Below, in pieces: positions 55,190 through 64,000 of a stretch of 64,000 nt of DNA. This DNA is from Cranoglanis bouderius (Eukaryota > Chordata > Actinopteri > Siluriformes > Cranoglanididae). The stretch is from assembly GCA_023630585.1 (NCBI GenBank), contig CM042540.1:23106074-23170073 (forward strand). Reading direction: 5' to 3'. The notes below the pieces were generated by a model that had not been told where the DNA came from, ran no database searches, and saw only the letters and a program-made list of their open reading frames with translations. Positions within the stretch are counted from its first letter, which is position 1. The number at the start of each line of letters is the position of its first letter. Made by a program: the position numbers and the translations under genes.

Positions 55190-56160
55190 TAAACCATCAC
55201 GAAGACCAGTCAGCTGTCAAAAGGAGAAAAGCAAGTCATTCTGAAGCTGAGAAAAGAGGGAAAATCAATCAAAGCCATCACACAAGCAGTGGCAATAGTC
55301 AATACAACAATTTAGAATGTCCTGAAAAAGAAAGAAACCAATGGTGTACTAACAACCAGACATCTAACAGGTCGGCCAAGGAAAAAAACAGCAGTTGCTG
55401 TGGTGACCGAAACATTGTGAGAGCTGTGAAGTAAAACCCAAAAAAATAGGGCAGGGGTGAAGGCATCACAATCCACCACTCGAAGAAGACTTTGAGAACA
55501 GAAATAGAGAGGCCATACCCACAAGATGCAAACCACTCATCAGCAGTAAGAATGGGCAGGCCAGGTTAAAATTTGCAAAGAAATACAGAGATGAGCCACA
55601 AACATTCTGGAACCAAGATTGACCTTTACCAAAGTGAGGGAAAGGCCAAAGTGTGGAGAAAGAAAAGATCTGCTCATGATCCAAAACATGACAAGCATGG
55701 TGGCTGTAGTGTCATTGCTTGGGCTTGCATAGCTGCTTCTGGAATAGGCTCCCTAATCTTTTTTGACAATGTAATTCATGATGGTAGCAGCAGAATTAAT
55801 TCAGAAATGTACAGAAACATGCTGTCTGCCACTTTACAGATAAATACAACCTAATTGGAAGGAACTTCATGCAACAAGACAATGACCCAAAACACACTGC
55901 CAACACAACAAAGGACTTCATCAGGGGGAAAAGTGGACAGTTTCAGACTGGCCAAGTCATTCTACAGACCTTAACCTAATTGAGCATGTATTTAACCTCC
56001 TGAAGAGGAGACTGAAGGGAGAATCTCCACAAAACAACAACAACTGAACTTAGCTGTGGTAGAAGCCTGGAAAAGCATCACAAATGAAGACTGCAACAGT
56101 TTGGTGATGTCACTGGGTTGCCAGCTTGATACAGTTATAGCAAACAAGGTATATACAACC
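55190..56160 (+). mobile_element. Tc1-like transposase remnant, family K
   Basis: Highly decayed codons in order: HTH (KRRKASHSEAEKRGKINQSH region, 55215), linker, GGCSVIAWACIAASGIGSLI (55700), QQDNDPKHTANT (55875, second Asp) and NLIEHVFNLLKR (55977, Glu). No terminal repeats. The only frame above 90 codons is 55573-55854, which crosses frame boundaries. Confidence 0.8.
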
Positions 56161-56214
56161 TAATATTAAGGGTTATTTACTTTAATTTACTTCACAAGAC
56201 TTATCTGTTCCTAT

Positions 56215-56420
56215 TAGTGTTAATTTTGTCAGCAATTTTTAAATTTAGTCTTATTCTTAGTCCTGTGTCAAATGTCCTTGATAGTTCTTATCTTATTTAG
56301 TCAACCTTATCCTGATTTTTTTTAAAGTCAAGTTTTAGTTTACTAACAGTCTGGGCATTTTATTCTTATCTTAGTCAAAGAAAACCTTATTTAGTATTTT
56401 AGTCTAGTTTTAGTCAATGA
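56215..56420. repeat. AT-rich repeat resembling R2/MITE terminal sequence
   Basis: TTAGTGTTAATTTTGTCAGC at the start and multiple TTTAGTC words, similar in style to the R2 tail (TTAACACTAG). It could be the end of a non-autonomous element. The evidence is compositional only. Confidence 0.35.
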
Positions 56421-56520
56421 GCCATAAGATTATTATATAGTTTTTTTCATCCTGCCCAACTGACTGTCTCTCTCCCCTTCAAACTCTTCTCTATCTTTCT
56501 TGCCTTTTTTGACTATAATA

Positions 56521-57850
56521 TACCGGATATAACCTGGTCCTGGCAAAATTTCCTCATTGGCCCTCATCTGTCATGGCCCCCTAATAATCTCCATCCCTGA
56601 ATTGGCTACATCACTCTCCTCTCCACCTACAGCTGGTGTGTGGTGGGCTTTCTGGCACACTATCCATCCAGGTGGATGCTACACACTGGTGGTGGTTGAG
56701 GAAATTTCCCCCTATACTGTGTTAAGTGCTTTGTAGGACTGCAACAACTAATCAATAAAATCGATAATTAAAAAATCGACAATGAATTTCATTATCGAAT
56801 ACTTGAGTCTGATGAGGGTTATCCACAGTGACGTCACTTCACAATGGTGAAAAACGCATTTCTATGAATAAAACACATCTGAAAAACAGCGGAGGTCACA
56901 GAGTGAGCTGCTGCGGGAAAAGTGCACGATCTAGGTTGTCCAAAACATGAGAATGTTTTATATTAAGCGCTTCAAACAAACTCGTATGTGTATTAACATG
57001 GCTTGTCGTGGCAGATGCTGCGCAAAAACGACATTTTTACGTTTATATCCTTACCTGTAAATGTTAGAAATTCACGCCAGTATTTCCATTTTACATAAAG
57101 GCTTGTTCTGACAGCAAGTGAGTCTCCATTCAACTTCACTGAATGAGCGCGAGTCCGCACATGCGCGTCAAACAGCGCGCAACATAACTCTGACTAAAAT
57201 ATTAATTTTGATCAAATATGTTGTTTGTTGCTATATGTATATATGCTATGTATACATGTTGCTATATTTAGCTATAAATATACTTTTGTTAGAAACAAAA
57301 GTAATTGTGTTTTTTATGAGAGGAGTAACTGTAATGGGGTTATAACATGTAATTGTATATAAATGTAATAAGTGTCAGACATTTACAGAATAAAGTAACA
57401 TGTTACTGTGTTCAAATGAGTGAATGCATGTACTGCAGAACATTCAACCTTTTACCAGTTAACACTTAGTTTGTGCTTTAGTTTTTCTTTTTCTGATTTA
57501 ACTTCTTTAAAGCTTTTGGACAATCAGCTTGGGTTTTTTTGCTTTCAAAATATAATATTAATATTTTTTAAAATTAATCCTTTGCACAATGTATAACATA
57601 GCCCACATAGATAATTTAATACCTTTTTCATAGCCTTTAATTTGCACAATGTTTGAAGGACACCATTGGGCAGAAGGTGAAATAACATGTTTTTTCGGAA
57701 AAAAAAATACAGAAAATAAAAATTGGCCTTTTAATCCAACTAATCGATTAATTAAAGAAATAATTGACAGATTAATCGATTATCAAAATAATCATTAGTT
57801 GCAGCCATAGTGCTTTGAGTGTCTAGAAAAGCGCTATATAAGTGTAACAA

Positions 57851-57886
<36 letters not shown>

Positions 57887-57893
57887 AAAATTA
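56521..57893 (+). repeat. SINE/LINE-tail-like dispersed repeat with (TTA)n end
   Basis: It starts near the TATACCGGATATAACC block and runs through GTGGTGGGCTTTCTGGCACAC and CCAGGTGGATGCTACACACT. After the hAT insertion it ends AGAAAAGCGCTATATAAGTG and (TTA)n at 57855-57885. The body and tail resemble a common fish retroposon. A hAT-type MITE occupies 56734-57809. Confidence 0.55.
56734..57809. mobile_element. hAT-type non-autonomous element with 8-base target duplication
   Basis: Target-site duplication GTGCTTTG at 56726-56733 and 57810-57817. The terminal inverted repeats begin TAGGACTGCAACAACTAATC and (inverse) TATGGCTGCAACTAATGATT. The 1,076-base interior has no transposase. A CpG-richer patch (57130-57190) is the only notable composition change. 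The 8-base duplication is diagnostic of the hAT superfamily. Confidence 0.85.
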
Positions 57894-58025
57894 AGAGTGA
57901 TAGACTGTGTAAATGCAATTAAAAAATGGAAGTGTTATTTATGAGACTCTGCATAAATGACAGCTAAAACACCTTACAAACATTACATATGTGAACTAAC
58001 ATAACTGTGGATATAATATGCTATG

Positions 58026-58242
58026 AAACGCTATTAGCATGGTATGATAAATTATTTTCACTAAGATGAATAAAGGCATTCAAAATAGATTAAACCTGGA
58101 TCTTTTGAGGAACGTGCACGCAGCTTTATCCATATCAAAGTTTCTACTATCGCATCTGTTTACGTAACTGTTCCTGTTAAGAGTTTCGGCTCAGTGAGAC
58201 TCCGTTAACTTCCCTGAGGTGGTCTGATCGATCCTGTGAGGA
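58026..58242. other. Intronic stretch, nothing recognised
   Basis: A short non-repetitive stretch without frames. Confidence 0.4.
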
Positions 58243-58520
58243 CATGCACTGATAGAGAAGCATTCCCATTGGCTGCAGCCTCTAGGTATTATGGCCAATC
58301 AGGAAAGTCACCATTGTGTAACCACAGTATATAATATTTTGTCTCCTCTTTGTTTGTTGATGAAAATAAAGAGAGATTTTGGTAAAGTTTTTTATTTTTT
58401 AAACTGCATTTTAGTCTTGTCTTTTATCATCAACAATATTGAATGTTGATATAGTCAGTTAGTATTTAATGACATCGGTGTCGTCTTCTCATCGTTGCCA
58501 TGGAAAAAAAGGTCTTTTGA
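58243..58520 (+). repeat. R2 dispersed repeat, single-block copy
   Basis: CTGATAGAGAAGCATTCCCA, ATTGGCTGCAGCCTCTAGG, CAATCAGGAAAGTCACC, then TATAATATTTTGTCTCCTC and the AT-rich tail to CCATGGAAAAAAAGG. Same orientation as 18775-19232, but it has only one of the two CCAAT-containing blocks and lacks the sequence between 18945 and 19008. Confidence 0.7.
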
Positions 58521-58529
58521 TCTCAAACC

Positions 58530-59290
58530 CAAATGTCTTCAATGTATATCTAAAACATACCCTGTAGCGCCATGAACAGGTCAAATTTGCACTCATGTTT
58601 ATGCTAATAACTTTTGAAATGTAAGGGCTAGAAACAAAATTCTCTTCTGATTCCTGAGCTCATGCCGAGTCAAATGCATACCATGGTTTCAATTTTTTCC
58701 ACCATTTTTAATTTTCTGAAAACCTACTTTTTTGAACCCGTCCTAGACAGTTCATCGGATCTTCACCAAATTTGACTCAGATCATCATCAGACCATGCCA
58801 TTATCGAATATCGTGTAAACAAATCTGACGGTAAGCACGCTGAAATGGACATGAGGCTAAATCTCCATAACGCTTTAGCGTATTCAAACCAAACTTAGTA
58901 TGTCATAGCCGTCATAACTTGAGGGAACTTGCAGAGTTTCAGGACAGCGCCATCTAGTGCTCATGGGACATGAAAAAATAAGATTTTTGCTTAAAACTTC
59001 TGAATGGTGTGTCCTGAAATCCTGAAACTGGTCTTTTTAAATTATGTGGGGCATACTGAGTCAAAGGATATGACATTTTCCTATGTTGGCCATTCTGGGT
59101 GTCGGCCATTTTGAATTAAGTCATAAAATGCTGTTTTTCCTGAATGTCTTGTCATGTTGTTATGAAAATCGGTGTGTCATCAGCACTATGCCCTGAAGGT
59201 ACTTAAAAAGTTTCAGGACAGTGCCACCTTGTGGTCAAAAATTATAAAGAAATATATCCATACATCCTAAAAATGCCTAATATTTCATTT
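58530..59290. repeat. R1-related non-coding repeat
   Basis: It contains CATTTTTAATTTTCTGAAAACC, AACCCGTCCTAGACAGTTCA and two copies of a GTTTCAGGACAG-GCCA-CT-GTG block (58937, 59211), like the R1 style at 15480-15900. The blocks GCGCCATCTAGTGC (58947) and GTGCCACCTTGTGG (59221) resemble CTCF cores. It lies just downstream of the ttc33 exon 1 donor. Confidence 0.5.
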
Positions 59291-59335
59291 AATATTTGGT
59301 TCACCCACCTTTTGGGCAATTAACACAACACATAC

Positions 59336-59556
59336 CTGCTTTGCTCAGCCAACAGTGCTCCTTCATCCTTCAGTCTCTTACTCTTGGCTGCACAGTCCTC
59401 AATCAGTACCTCACGCCTGCGCTTGATTGCATGCAGCCAATCAACTCCTTCCAGCTCCATGTTATCCTCCACCTTTGCTGACTCTGCCTCAAACTGCTGC
59501 ACTGCTGCCTTAGAAACCTTCTCCCCAATCTTCCTATTCCAGCTAAATGAAGTCAT
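59336..59556 (-). CDS. ttc33: ttc33 coding exon 1, N-terminus and start of TPR 1
   Basis: The ATG at 59554-59556 opens MTSFSWNRKIGEKVSKAAVQ, matching the conserved start of TTC33 (W-x-R-K-I-G-E-K-V-S-K). It is followed by an acidic linker, WLHAIKRRREVLIEDCAAKS, and the first TPR helix, KRLKDEGALLAEQS. The donor GTATGT is at 59335-59330, leaving phase 2. The upstream in-frame extension to 59712 has no conserved sequence and passes through a SINE. An acceptor-like TTGGACAG ends at 59558, so the start codon is probably near the 5' edge of exon 2 of the transcript. Confidence 0.92.
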
Positions 59557-59636
59557 CCTGTCCAAGATAACAAGCCTGTATTTCAATCTTACAAGGACAA
59601 CAGCATAAGTGAAAAACACATAATGGGGCACATAAT

Positions 59637-59868
59637 GGGGCGGCTGTGGCTCAGGTGGTAGAGCAGGTTGTCCACAAATCACGGGGTTGGCGATTCGATC
59701 CCTGGCCCACATGCCTCCACATGCCGAAGTGTCCTTGGGCAGGACAATGAACCCTAAGTTGCTCGCGATGGCCTTGCATTACAACTCTGCTGCCATTGGT
59801 GTGTGTGTGAATGGGTGAATGAGAAACATTGTAAAGTGCTTTGCAGAACCGTTATATAAGTGCAGACG
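59637..59868 (+). repeat. tRNA-derived SINE, second copy
   Basis: A box TGTGGCTCAGGTGGTAGAGC (59644), B box GGCGATTCGATCCC (59688), the shared body GCCGAAGTGTCCTTGGGCAG, and a tail with GTTATATAAGTGCAGAC. Same family as 13641-13886. It lies only 80 bases upstream of the ttc33 start codon on the opposite strand. Confidence 0.85.
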
Positions 59869-60879
59869 AGTCACACACAAATGTAATTCAATCTCAAATT
59901 ATATGCAATATATTGTTCAAAAGGGTCATTATATATACACACAATTACCTGTATAATTGTTTGGTTTAATTATTGTATAGGATAGAATTAATAATTAATT
60001 ATAACCTAATCAATACAATAGGTCACTTCCCTGATATTTTGCTGATGCACACCCTTTGGTACCTTTGGTCTTCTGATCTGTTTGTTTTTTTTTTCTCCAT
60101 TACAATTAAAATGTTTTAAATGTTGCAACATGCACAGGACAAACTGTTAATAGATACACAACTACCATGTCTAAACATCAGATTAATTAAGAATTAATTA
60201 ATACCTAATTAATAACTAAGAATTATACACATAAATGCTGGCATATTTTCTTCTCAAGTGCTGGGTTCAGCTTCTTTGGTTATTTTATTGGGGTCTGTTC
60301 CAGACCACAACCAAGGGTGGTGAGAATCACCGGGAAACCTTCATGCACGTATGCTGTGTTAGAATTCTAAGTGAACAGGCAGCAACAAAGCCACAGAAAC
60401 CTTGACCAAATGTTACACAAGAACTCCATTTAGTTTGCCACAGGAACCATAAAACAATGGATCCCCACTTGCAGACCCTGAGGAGCCAAGTTAATTACAG
60501 ACTGTTTTGCCTGCCTAATTTCTGCTGTTCTGTGAACAATAGTGCAGTTGTTAGATATAACCCATGACCAAGTGATGAACCCTCTCAGCCAGAGAAACCC
60601 CTGTCAACCCTACTGATTTAGACAATTGGCCAAGACCAGTTGTCTCACCCAATAAAGAACACCCAAAGACCTTCACCAGTAAATCTGATGTCCTATGATT
60701 CACGAAGGAGAGGGCTCAAGAAAGAGACAACACACTCATTATCACACTCCCCCTTGCAATCTGCCTACGAGACTCCACCGGTATTAGTTCTTCACTCCAT
60801 TCATCATCCTGATTGGTCATCCTGACTATCAGAATAATAGTAGAGAGAATTATTTATTTCAGCTTTTATTTCTTTCATC
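59869..60879. other. 1 kb upstream of ttc33 coding exon 1, nothing recognised
   Basis: Mixed AT-rich sequence without a convincing promoter, CpG cluster or first exon. A non-coding ttc33 exon may be in here or beyond the window, but the sequence does not show it. Frame 60640-60825 is featureless. Confidence 0.45.
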
Positions 60880-61727
60880 ACATTCCCAGTGGGTCAGAAG
60901 TTTATTTTTTGGTTAGCCTTCGAGAAGGTTCTCACAGTAAGTTGCTGGAATTTTGGCCCATTCCCCCAGACAGAACTGGTGTAACTGAGGCAGGTTTGTA
61001 AGCCTCCTATCGCACACACTCTTTCAGTTCTTTGTTGTCCTTTGACTTTGTTGTCCTTAAGCCATTTTGCCACAACTTTGGAGGTATGCTTGGGGTCATT
61101 GTTCTTTTGGAAGGCCGATTTGCGACCGATTTTAATTTCCTGGCTGATGTCTTTAGATGTTGCTTCAATAAATCCACATAAATTTTCCTTCCTCATGATG
61201 CCATTTATTTTGTGAAGTGCACCAGTCCCTCCTGCAGCAAAGCACCCCCACAACAGGATACTGCCACCCCCCATGCTTCACAGTTGGGATAGTGTTCTTC
61301 AGCTTGCAAACCTCACCTTCTTTCCTCCAAATATTACGATGGTCATTATGGCCAAACAGTTAAATTTTTGTTTCATCAGACCAGAGGACATTTCTCCAAA
61401 ATGATCTTTGTCCCCATGTGCACATGCAAACTGTAGTCTGGCTTTTTTATGTCGGTTGGAGCAGTGGCTTCTACCTTGCTGAGCAGCCTTTCAGGTGATG
61501 TCGATATAGGACTCGTTTTACTGTGGATGTAGATACTCGTCTAGCTGTTTACTCCAGAATCTTCACAACTTTCATTACTGTTGTTCCGGGATTGATTTGC
61601 ACTTTTTGCACCAAACTACATTCATCTCTAAGAGACTATAGTGTGCTAATTTGAAATCTGTGGAGTGGTTAAAAAATTAGTTTTAATGACTTCAACCTAA
61701 GTGTATGTAAACTTCTGACTTCAACTG
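60880..61727 (-). mobile_element. Sleeping Beauty/Tdr1-like Tc1 relic with IR/DR ends
   Basis: The right outer repeat at 61680-61727 reads, as reverse complement, CAGTTGAAGTCAGAAGTTTA, then CATACACTTAGGTTGAAGTC, with TA outside (61728-61729). The left side keeps only the inner repeat, CCCAGTGGGTCAGAAGTTTA (60885), the known IR/DR layout of this group. The minus-strand transposase frame 60894-61274 has GGGSILLWGCFAAGGTGALH and a mutated second-Asp block FQKNNDPKHTSK (Asp to Asn), with the Glu block missing. The outer left end is lost. Confidence 0.85.
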
Positions 61728-61856
61728 TATATTACAAATTCAACCTGCATGTTGTTAAATTTGCACAGTGCTACTATTTGCACTTCTGGTTTGATACTAA
61801 ACTGCATTTCTTTGCCGAGTACTTGTACTCTGCAATGATAAAGTTGTATCTATGTA

Positions 61857-63353
61857 CAGTGAGGGAAAAAAGTATTTGATCCCCTGCTGATTTTGTACGT
61901 TTGCCCACTGACAAAGAAATGATCACTCTATAATTTTAATGGTAGGTGTATTTTAACAGAGAGACAGAATAACAAAAAAAAAAAAAATCCAGAACAACGC
62001 ATTTCAAAAAAAGCATTTTAATGAGTGCAATAAGTATTTGACCCCTATCAATCAGCAAGATTTCTGGCTCCCAAGTGTCTTTTACACAGGTAACGAGCTG
62101 TGGGAGGGAGTGCCCCTAATCTCAGGTTGTTACCTGTATAAAAGACACCTGGCCACAGAAGTAATCAGTCAATCAGAATCCAAACTCTCCACCATGGCCA
62201 AGACCAAAGAGCTGTCCAAGGATGTCTGGGACAAGATTGTAGACCTACACAAGGCTGGAATGGGCTACAAGACCATCGCCAAGCAGCTTGGTGAGAAGGT
62301 GACAACAGTTGGCGCAATTATTCGCAAATGGAAGAAACACAAAATAACTGTCAGTCTCCCTCGGTCTGGGGCTCCATGCAAGAGCTCACCTTGTGGAGTT
62401 TCAATGATCATGAGAACGGTGAGGAATCAGCCCAGAACTACATGGGAGGATCGTGTTAATGATCTCAAGGCAGCTGGGACCATAGTCACCAAGAAAACAA
62501 TTGGTAACACACTAAGCCGTGAAGGACTGAGATCCTGCAGCGCCCGCAAGGTCCCCCTGCTCAAGAAAGCACATGTACATGCCCGTCTGAAGTTTGCCTG
62601 AATGATTCAGAGGAGAACTGGGTGAAAGTGTTGTGGTCAGATGAGACCAAAATCGAGCTCTTTGGCATCAACTCAACTCGCCGTGTTTGGAGGAGGAGGA
62701 ATGCTGCCTATGACAGCAAGAACACCGTCAAACACGGAGGTGGAAACATTATGCTTTGGGGGTGTTTTTCTGCTACGGGGACAGGACAACTGCACCACAT
62801 CAAAGGGACGATGGACGGGGCCATGTACCGTCAAATCTTGGGTGAGAACCTCCTTCCCTCAGCCAGGGCATTGAAAATGGGTTGTGGATGGGTATTCCAG
62901 CATGACAATGACCCAAAACACACAGCCAAGGCAAAAGAAGAAGCACATTAAGGTCCTGGAGCTGAAGGTTCAAGTTGCCAAACGTCAGCCTCAAGACCTT
63001 AATGACTTGGAGAGGATCTGCAAAGAGGAGTGGGACAAAATCCCTCCTGAGATCTGTGCAAACCTGGTGGCCAACTACAAGAAACGTCTGACCTCTGCGA
63101 ATGCCAACAAGGGTTTTGCCACCAAGTACTAAGTTGAAGGGGTAAAATACTTATTTCACTCATTAAAATGCAAATCAATGTATAACTTTTTTGAAATTCG
63201 TTTTTCTGTATATTTTTATTTATTTATTTATTTTTGTTATTCTATCTCTCACTGTTAACATACACCTACCATTAAAATTATAGACCGATCATTTCTTTGT
63301 CAGTGGGCAAACGTACAAAATCAGCAGGGGATCAAATAATTTTTCCCTCACTG
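61857..63353 (+). mobile_element. Full-length Tc1-like transposon, family C
   Basis: 1,497 bases between TA (61855-61856, 63354-63355). Ends CAGTGAGGGAAAAAAGTATT / CAGTGAGGGAAAAATTATTT. The inner repeat GTATTTGACCCCTATCAATC at 62032 gives IR/DR structure. The N-terminal part of the same family lies at 8965-9396. Confidence 0.95.
62194..63132 (+). pseudogene. Tc1 family C transposase, catalytic Glu deleted
   Basis: ATG 62194 starts MAKTKELSKDVWDKIVDLHK. HTH 1 is GMGYKTIAKQLGEKVTTVGA, the linker LPRSGAPCKSSPCG, and the second HTH DLKAAGTIVTKKTIGNTLSR. The frame ends at 62601 by a short deletion in ...LKFA. The second frame (62622-62951) has LWSDETKIELFGINSTRRVW (first Asp), KHGGGNIMLWGCFSATGTGQ and FQHDNDPKHTAK (second Asp). 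From 62935 the expected PDLNPIE block is missing and the sequence jumps from VLE to LKVQVAKRQPQDLNDLERIC. The frame then ends normally at ...GFATKY. The lost Glu means no catalysis even if the frameshift were absent. Confidence 0.93.
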
Positions 63354-63399
63354 TATCTATATATAAATGTACTTTAATTGTTAGTCTGAAAATATTTAA

Positions 63400-63744
63400 A
63401 TCAATTGCACATGACTACACTGAGAAATTTCCTTTTGCTTTAATGGACTGATATCACTTCGCATAAAGAGGTGTTCAAGACCATGCAACATCCCACTGAG
63501 TCAGATCAGCAATGCAATCAATGTCTTCAGAAGAACTGCTGCACATTCTCCATAATGCAGATATAAGAAAAACTTACCAGGAAATGTTCTTATAAAACTG
63601 CACAAAATGCACCTGAGACTACTGTTGAATTTTCAAAGACAAAGGGCTGTCATGGCGAATATTGACTTTAATTTAGTGCTGTTTTTGCTATTTTTTATGT
63701 AGAAAAAACTCTTTACATGTGCCTAAGATTTTTGAACAGTACAG
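63400..63744 (+). mobile_element. Possible Tc1-like right-end remnant
   Basis: The end GCCTAAGATTTTTGAACAGT, then ACAG and TA (63745), is similar to the family J terminus (CAGTACTGTGCAAAAG). CCTGAGACTACTGTTGAATT and AAAGGGCTGTCATGGCGAAT in front look like decayed transposase 3' codons. No frame is preserved. The last 250 bases of the window show nothing recognised. Confidence 0.45.
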
Positions 63745-64000
63745 TATATATACACAGTGTATATATGGGTTCTAGATTTCAAGCAGTCATTGACTGCAAA
63801 GGATTTGCAACCAAATATTAAAAATTACACTTTAATTTATGATTGTTAATTTATGTTCAATTTAATTTTTTTTGTATAGCACTTTTAACAATTATCATTC
63901 AGAAAGACATCGGTCTAGCACCTCACCATTTGGGGGGTCACACTTGTAACGACATCAATACTGTGAGAACAGAAAATGGTCACATCAAATGCTATCCTTA

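Larger units (their letters stand above)
56437..58025 (-). repeat. Inverted-duplicate repeat, copy 2, split by an insertion
   Basis: The minus strand from 58025 gives TATATCCACAGTTATGTTAG, AGCTGTCATTTATGCAGAG, then jumps over 57893-56521 to GGCAAGAAAGATAGAGAAGA and GGGGAGAGAGACAGTCAGTT (56465-56490). It matches copy 1 (27899-28170) in order and orientation. The 1.37 kb between is the dispersed repeat plus hAT-type element listed separately. Confidence 0.65.
7468..59556 (-). other. ttc33: ttc33 gene span (coding exons to poly(A) signal)
   Basis: Four coding exons on the minus strand read in order 59556 to 7723 with consensus GT/AG junctions, and the phases (2, 0, 0) join exactly. They give 265 residues, against about 262 for the mammalian protein as I know it. 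The introns are about 29.2, 9.2 and 12.6 kb. Almost all their content is transposon. Sequence just 5' of the start codon (TTGGACAG before GATGAC) looks like a splice acceptor, so a non-coding first exon probably lies above 59.6 kb. I did not locate that exon, the promoter or a CpG-rich start. The protein is a soluble TPR scaffold-type protein of poorly known function. Confidence 0.9.

Noticed and set aside
59320..59712. Single-exon 130-codon protein from 59712
   Set aside because: The part above 59556 runs through a SINE and the part below 59336 is intron; only 59336-59556 is conserved as ttc33 exon 1.

Overview
This 64 kb window is teleost fish nuclear DNA. It is AT-rich, intron-bearing and crowded with Tc1-like transposons, L2/CR1-type LINEs, tRNA-derived SINEs and other fish-type repeats. 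The sequence does not fix the species.

One host gene organises the window. Four coding exons on the minus strand (59336-59556, 30020-30101, 20734-20865, 7723-8085) splice in frame with GT/AG junctions into a 265-codon protein that I recognise as TTC33, a small tetratricopeptide-repeat protein. Nearly everything else between 8 and 59 kb is intron filled by transposons. No other host gene was found.

Region by region: (a) 0-2.1 kb, minus-strand gag-like fragment and a candidate LTR; (b) 2.6-6.8 kb, minus-strand fragment of a Maverick/Polinton (adintovirus-like) element, with integrase and a structural-type protein both broken by frameshifts, three open accessory genes (one possibly Bcl-2-like), and a duplicated flank; (c) 6.8-7.2 kb, a chimeric Tc1 miniature element; (d) 7.5-8.1 kb, ttc33 last exon; (e) 8.4-13 kb, two LINE fragments scrambled with Tc1 pieces; (f) 13.5-16.2 kb, a non-coding repeat carrying a SINE and an almost intact Tc1; (g) 16.2-19.2 kb, gypsy-like remnant and an enhancer-like repeat; (h) 22-29.8 kb, several Tc1 elements, a BEL/Pao scrap and tandem non-coding units around ttc33 exon 2's downstream intron; (i) 30-37 kb, ttc33 exon 2, MITE and more Tc1 relics; (j) 37.3-42.6 kb, endogenous retrovirus with gag, protease, env and 3' LTR but almost no pol; (k) 43-49 kb, Tc1 elements and minisatellite; (l) 49.9-53.5 kb, the longest LINE, with esterase-type ORF1 and endonuclease/RT ORF2; (m) 53.5-58.5 kb, Tc1 remnants, hAT-type MITE, repeats; (n) 59.3-59.9 kb, ttc33 first coding exon beside a SINE; (o) 60.9-63.7 kb, Sleeping Beauty-like relic and a dead Tc1.

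All transposase, integrase and reverse transcriptase genes seen here carry at least one frameshift, stop or deletion. The only reading that looks functional is ttc33. The three Polinton accessory ORFs are open but uncharacterised. Family names are from recognition of motifs and termini, without database searches.
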